DNA of 64,000 nucleotides from Antedon bifida. Its lineage: Eukaryota > Echinodermata > Crinoidea > Comatulida > Antedonidae. Under the pieces are notes generated by a model, which was not told the DNA's origin, searched no databases, and saw only the letters and a program-made list of their open reading frames with translations. The stretch spans positions 21,051,665 through 21,115,664 of the forward strand of contig OY727100.1 of assembly GCA_963402885.1 (NCBI GenBank), in the 5' to 3' direction. The position numbers and the translations under genes are program-made. This document shows positions 60,501-64,000 of this stretch, piece after piece. Each line of letters starts with the position of its first letter. Positions within the stretch are counted from its first letter, which is position 1.

Positions 60501-62603
60501 GATTCGAGGATGTTCCGTTTTTTGGTAGCTCACCAATTTTGTAAACACAACCTTAGAATGAAAGGATGGGTTACGCCTCCAATCGACTAATCATGTATAA
60601 GAATAGTTTGGTGTGGGTGAGGTCAGTGTTCTGAAAGTTAAAATCAAAGATTTATGAAGTCTGTGATATTTAGGAAGATTTTCACAAAACCATAAATTAT
60701 TGATCCCTGCTTCTTTTTTTAATCCCTGCTTCTTCTTTTTTTTCCATCCAGATTATAATTGTTTTCAACAATAATTAATAATACAGTAGAACCCTAGATG
60801 TCACCTTTGAGACCAAATGTCTACTAATCATTATCAATATTTATGCAATTACAATTTATTTATACAGAACTTGTTTATTATACGTCATGCTCTAATCCAT
60901 TTGTTAGTTTATTTCCATAGTTGTTCCGGTATTATGAGATTATAGATTTAATTATTATTTTTTTGGAAACAAGTTTTGATTAAAAATTGATGGTGTATAA
61001 TCTGATTAGGCTTACATTTCTAAAATCAATTCAAGTAAAGTTGAGAATGTTTAGTTTGTGCTACTAGGAATAGTACACATCAGAAGGGGACCTAGACCAA
61101 CAGTACATAAATGCTTTGTACTTTATACAGACACACTTGACTTTGAAGACTGTCACCCCTGTAAAGCTCTATTTACACTATCAAACTTTATGTGACAACA
61201 AAATGTGATGTGCCCATATATGGACATGATGATGTCATATCACTACCATATTTGGGCATATCACCACCATATTTTGGCACATCACACTGTTTTTGTCAAA
61301 TTAGTTTGATAGTGTAGACATAGCAAAGGCAAAGTTGAAGCGAATGTTGTTACATTACAGCAGCCAAAATGTTGAGACATTTTCAACTTTCTTTTTTAAA
61401 AGAATTCCTTAAGTTGTCACAAATTTCACAGTGAAATCCATTCCTGATGCTAAAGCTCTGTCTACACTATCAAACTAGACAAAAAAAGTGTGATGTACCC
61501 AAATCTGGTAGTGATATGACATCATACAATAAAAAGCAGTATGTGCTAGCATAATTAACTAGTGTCTTCTCGACAAACAACATAGTCACACCTGAATGGG
61601 TGTCATGTAATTACCCAAAGTTATGGTTTAATTATCTAAATTGATTACATTGATGACGGCAATAGCGTTATTTACGACTTATTTTATTTATCATGGAAAT
61701 GCTCTTAATGTCAAAATCTGTATTATTCAACTTGTTCGATGATGAAACGTCTTTTAGTCAGCTTGTCCTGACCTTATATATCCACATCCGAGTCCTCTTC
61801 CTACTTTTCATTTGAGTGATTTATTACAACAAATTTTATGTGTTTACTAACTGTAAATGTTTATACAATTGTATTTTAATGTGGTTTGCAATTAGGGATC
61901 TTGCAAAGTCATTCTACTGCAGTTACTGCAGTAACTACATACCGTGTACATAACTTACAGCAATAACGTATGATTGTTAGTTTCTTTCAATGTACTGAAT
62001 GTGCAATGTTGAGATCTGCACACAACAACTTCAAAATTGTTTACAAAAAGGTATTTATACTATGGTATCTTCCAAGCCCCTAGCCAGGATTTGTACAGGG
62101 TATTCTTTTTTCCAAAAAAGATGGAAAACAACACAACCTACGCTAGTTAAAGTCTATTTATCATCACATCTGATTCAGGTCTTTATTTTGAAAAGAGGGC
62201 TTTGTTTGAACTCTCAACCCCTGCTGGCCACAGGTTTGCTTCCAATTGTTAAAATTGGAGTAAATATTGCAAGGTATGTGAAGTAACCATTCAAATGGTA
62301 AGGACACATGTTATACTGTAGGTTTTTATACAGGGATATAAACATTTTTTATAGTAATGTAGTTTTATTTATGTTATCTATTTAAATCTTGTTAGGAAAA
62401 ACTTGTTGAAATTAGTTTTATGTTTTGTGATATTTTCAGGAACGTTTGTTACTCTCCGTGTTGCCTGCGCATCTGGCTTATGAAATGAAAACAGAGATGA
62501 TGGAGCGAGTGAGGGCGCCGACTATGCAACGATCGCCACATAGAAATGTAATGAATACCACACATTTTCATAATCTCTATGTGAAACGCCATAAAAATGT
62601 CAG
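54538..62603 (+). CDS. adenylyl cyclase, type 2/4/7-like, first four coding exons (partial at right edge)
   Basis: A membrane adenylyl cyclase making cAMP from ATP, normally under G-protein control. Exons: 54538-54810, 56555-56914, 57403-57552, 62440-62603. Introns are GT-AG. The first three exons end in phase 0 and the fourth in phase 2, giving about 315 residues. A TAA at 54508-54510 closes the frame upstream of the ATG. The N-terminal cytosolic part is about 60 residues with DLYQKYCVWLKRAL, then the first membrane span. Exon 2 (120 residues) is almost wholly membrane segments and includes YTMLPLSRIQA. Exon 3 has GLYHKHLLDIAQRRTFLDTR and CIESRIKLEHSQAQQ, the helix linking membrane to catalytic domain. 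Exon 4 has ERLLLSVLPAHLAYEMK and FHNLYVKRHKNV, just before the metal-binding segment. HNLYVKRH.NVS is typical of types 2, 4 and 7. The catalytic residues lie beyond the window. Confidence 0.92.
55548..55650 (+). mobile_element. tRNA-derived SINE-like element 3
   Basis: GCGTGGTAGGTGG resembles an A-box region, and GGTTCAACTCC at about 55603-55613 resembles a B-box. It lies in intron 1 of the cyclase gene. Confidence 0.4.
56082..56262. repeat. foldback element, about 180 bp, in cyclase intron 1
   Basis: Nested inverted arms: TTTTACATCAAATTTATTC and AATAAGATTTTA on the left pair with CAATCTTATTTAATCAA and TTTTATGTAAAAA on the right. The inner pair is TTACTTGTAATTTGGCAAAA with TACCATATT against AATATGGTA and TTTTGTTGAATTACAAGTAA. 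The loop is poly-T. Confidence 0.75.
56951..57074. repeat. foldback MITE-like element in cyclase intron 2
   Basis: CGCAACGCAATG on the left is the inverse of CATTGCGTCC on the right, and GACCAATCACAAGC is the inverse of the TGATTGGTCT side. The middle has GTTTGGATGTCCATCGCGTC. A diverged relative is at 24528-24690. It begins about 36 bases after the exon 2 donor. Confidence 0.6.
57560..57978. repeat. dispersed ATATAGCGCC repeat, copy B
   Basis: An (ATA)n run leads to GGATTTATATAGCGCCTAAT, and then come AAGCCTCTTAAAAAGAGCC, AGTTTGGAAGAGAATTCCAA and ACACGATGGCCATATTTGAG. The phrases are in the same order as at 12417-12695. It lies in cyclase intron 3, just past the exon 3 donor. Confidence 0.65.
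57979..59268. other. cyclase intron 3, no supported feature
   Basis: Intronic sequence. A phrase about a colour-of-arms pair (GAAAATCAACCT) recurs at 58128 and 58310 with TACT/CTACTC neighbours, suggesting an old duplication. No exon is missing from the cyclase reading frame here. Confidence 0.35.
59269..59420. mobile_element. pogo/Tigger-like MITE (copy 5, both ends)
   Basis: ACAGTAGAACCCCTATTAAA at the left and AAGAGGGGTTCTAGTAG at the right form inverted ends. The interior has AAATGTCCCCTAATGGAG and AAGTGTCCCTAAAAAG. It is the clearest copy of this family and lies in cyclase intron 3. Confidence 0.7.
59965..60299. mobile_element. element with 22-bp terminal inverted repeats
   Basis: AGACCTATGGAGTTATGCTT at the left and AAGCATAACTCCATAGATCT at the right are inverse copies with one or two changes. 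ACTCCATAGGTCTGAACC near 60003 is a further copy of the tip. GATACGAAAGC occurs twice inside. It contains no coding sequence. Confidence 0.65.
60783..60826. mobile_element. pogo/Tigger-like MITE remnant (copy 6)
   Basis: ACAGTAGAACCCTAGATGTC is the left end of the family. The right end is not recognisable. Confidence 0.45.
61163..61326. mobile_element. palindromic MITE, family M, copy 14 (full)
   Basis: AAAGCTCTATTTACACTATC on the left and TTTGATAGTGTAGACATAGC on the right. The core is in the reverse arrangement (GATGTGCCCATATATGGACA first). It lies in cyclase intron 3. Confidence 0.92.
61452..61526. mobile_element. palindromic MITE, family M, copy 15 (partial)
   Basis: The left arm AAAGCTCTGTCTACACTATC, then GTGTGATGTACCCAAATCTGG and one core phrase, cut at GACATCATAC. 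It is only 125 bases from copy 14. Confidence 0.85.
61908..61940. repeat. CTGCAG palindrome repeat
   Basis: ATTCTACTGCAGTTACTGCA followed by GTAACTAC. The same phrase recurs at 63540-63566, and related ones at 57110 and 45868. It could be the end of an otherwise unrecognised element. Confidence 0.45.
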
Positions 62604-64000
62604 GTGAGTTTTACGCTTACACATAACTTTGAACATCAATTAGGTAAGGTAACTTGCTTTTGACGAGAATTTTTTCTTAGTGAGTGGCCAATCGGTTTAG
62701 GCTGAGGCACCGAAAACCATAGCTATCAAATTGGCACAGGTTCAAGTCCTGGTGGTAAAACAAGTCTTCTATGATAAGGACTAGAGGACCCAGTACATCT
62801 CTTTAGATGAGTAAAGTCGCATTACACCGATGTTGGTCCATCAGCCCGTGTTGTGGACAGATGAAGGCATGCTGTTTGTTGCCAGTTATATGACATGAAG
62901 AGTCCACTAGAGACTACACTCAAAGTGAGGTTCTTCAAAGTACAGTAAAGGAAGGATATAAAGTGGCGGATACAGGATTTTTAAATAGGGAGCACAGGCC
63001 TACAAATGATGAAATGAAGTTGCCCAGTTTAATTTGATGTCCTATTTTTTATATTACAATTAGCTGGCACTTACTACCTGATGATAAAATCAGTTATTAC
63101 TTTGATTAAATAGGTTATATAACGTTTATTCACTTTCTGCTAAAACCTTGTTTTTATTCTAAGCTGGACTAAATAGTAGAAATACTATGATAATAATAAA
63201 AAAAGTGGGTGATTAACAATGATGTTATTGTTTTGACAAGTGCATGTAAAATACTATTTGAAAGATGTTTCTGTTTTGAACAGTTTGTCTGTTATTCTAC
63301 TTTATTGAAATCAAATGTAGCAAAGGTTGTATGATATGACGCAAGTAAAATTAAATTTTATTGAATGTTCCATCAGGTAGACAGGTATTTTCACCTGTGT
63401 CTGTGATAGTAAATAAAATGGTATGATTGTTGGAAATTATTTATTGATTTACATATCAAGAGTGTACCGTAATTGATGAGCAAGTTGCGGGCATTATAAA
63501 GGGTTGATAAATTGCATAAAATTGCATTTTTTCAAAATGATTCTACTGCAGTTACTGCAGTAACAGCATTTTAAAGTGAAATGATATACAGTATATGTTC
63601 AAACTACATATACTTTTTTATAATTTTCCTTTTATTTAAATGTACTGAACAGTGTTGAATTTACTGTTAATTTGAGAATATAAAATAACAGTTTTTTGAG
63701 TTTCTGCTGCCAAGGAATTGTGGGTATTTTATTCACAGGTTTAATAATCGTTTCTAACAGAAATAGGGCCTAGGATGATAATGATACATTAGAGTGACCC
63801 ATTTTTGGGTCTCTGAGAAAAAAGTTTGCCCTAAAAATGTTTTAGTATAACTTGTTCACACCGGCTGATGTTGAAGGAGACACACTATATTTTGACCCTT
63901 GGATAAACCCACATATCTAAACTGTTTTAAAATTTCCAGTAATTTTCAGAATGCGTGAAAACCGCTTCTGCACTGCAGTCAAGAATTTATTCTTGCATAA
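62604..64000 (+). other. cyclase intron 4 (open at right edge)
   Basis: The next exon must begin by completing a serine codon and then encode the first metal-binding segment. No such sequence is found to position 64000, so the intron is at least 1.4 kb. It holds SINE-like element 4 and a CTGCAG palindrome at 63540-63566. Confidence 0.7.
62678..62860 (+). mobile_element. tRNA-derived SINE-like element 4
   Basis: GTGAGTGGCCAATCGGTTTA resembles a tRNA 5' half with an A-box, and AGGTTCAAGTCCTGG near 62738-62752 is a good B-box with T-arm. A tail with TCTTTAGATGAGTAAAGTCG follows. It is the most tRNA-like of the four heads here, but it has no paired acceptor stem. Confidence 0.6.

Overview
This is AT-rich animal nuclear DNA. 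Genes are split by GT-AG introns, intergenic space is long, and several families of non-coding mobile DNA are spread through it. The proteins (proteasome assembly chaperone 2, AN1 zinc finger protein 1, a type 2/4/7 adenylyl cyclase) are animal-type. The amount of MITE, SINE and Helitron-like DNA suggests an invertebrate, possibly an echinoderm or another deuterostome. That last placement is a weak guess and no species is claimed.

Layout. 1-290: a possible last exon of a plus-strand gene. 2057-4710 (minus): a complete seven-exon PSMG2-like gene, 270 residues. 4711-4940: a 230-base head-to-head promoter region. 4941-7662 (plus): a complete eight-exon ZFAND1-like gene, 274 residues. 7663-27072: intergenic DNA with MITEs, LINE tails, tRNA-derived SINEs, foldbacks, minisatellites and a hammerhead-like motif. 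27073-44523: a 17.4-kb block made entirely of about eleven Helitron-like (Helentron/Helitron2-like) units of about 1.55-1.61 kb, head to tail and nested inside each other. 44524-54537: intergenic or upstream DNA with more MITEs, inverted repeats and two tandem arrays. 54538-62603 (plus), running past the right edge: the first four coding exons of an adenylyl cyclase, ending just inside the first catalytic domain.

The two complete genes both act in protein quality control: a proteasome assembly chaperone, and a zinc finger protein linked to the proteasome and p97 in stress granule clearance. They are divergent, so co-expression from one promoter region is plausible. The cyclase is unrelated.

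The most unusual feature is the 27-44.5 kb block. Three families of units share a body, a 3' hairpin and a CTAGT end. Each family has its own palindrome at the 5' end, and one arm of that same palindrome is repeated just before the 3' hairpin, so the two ends change together between families. Subtracting nested insertions gives near-identical lengths (1593, 1594, 1593), which supports the nesting. No Rep-helicase reading frame is present, so the units look non-autonomous.
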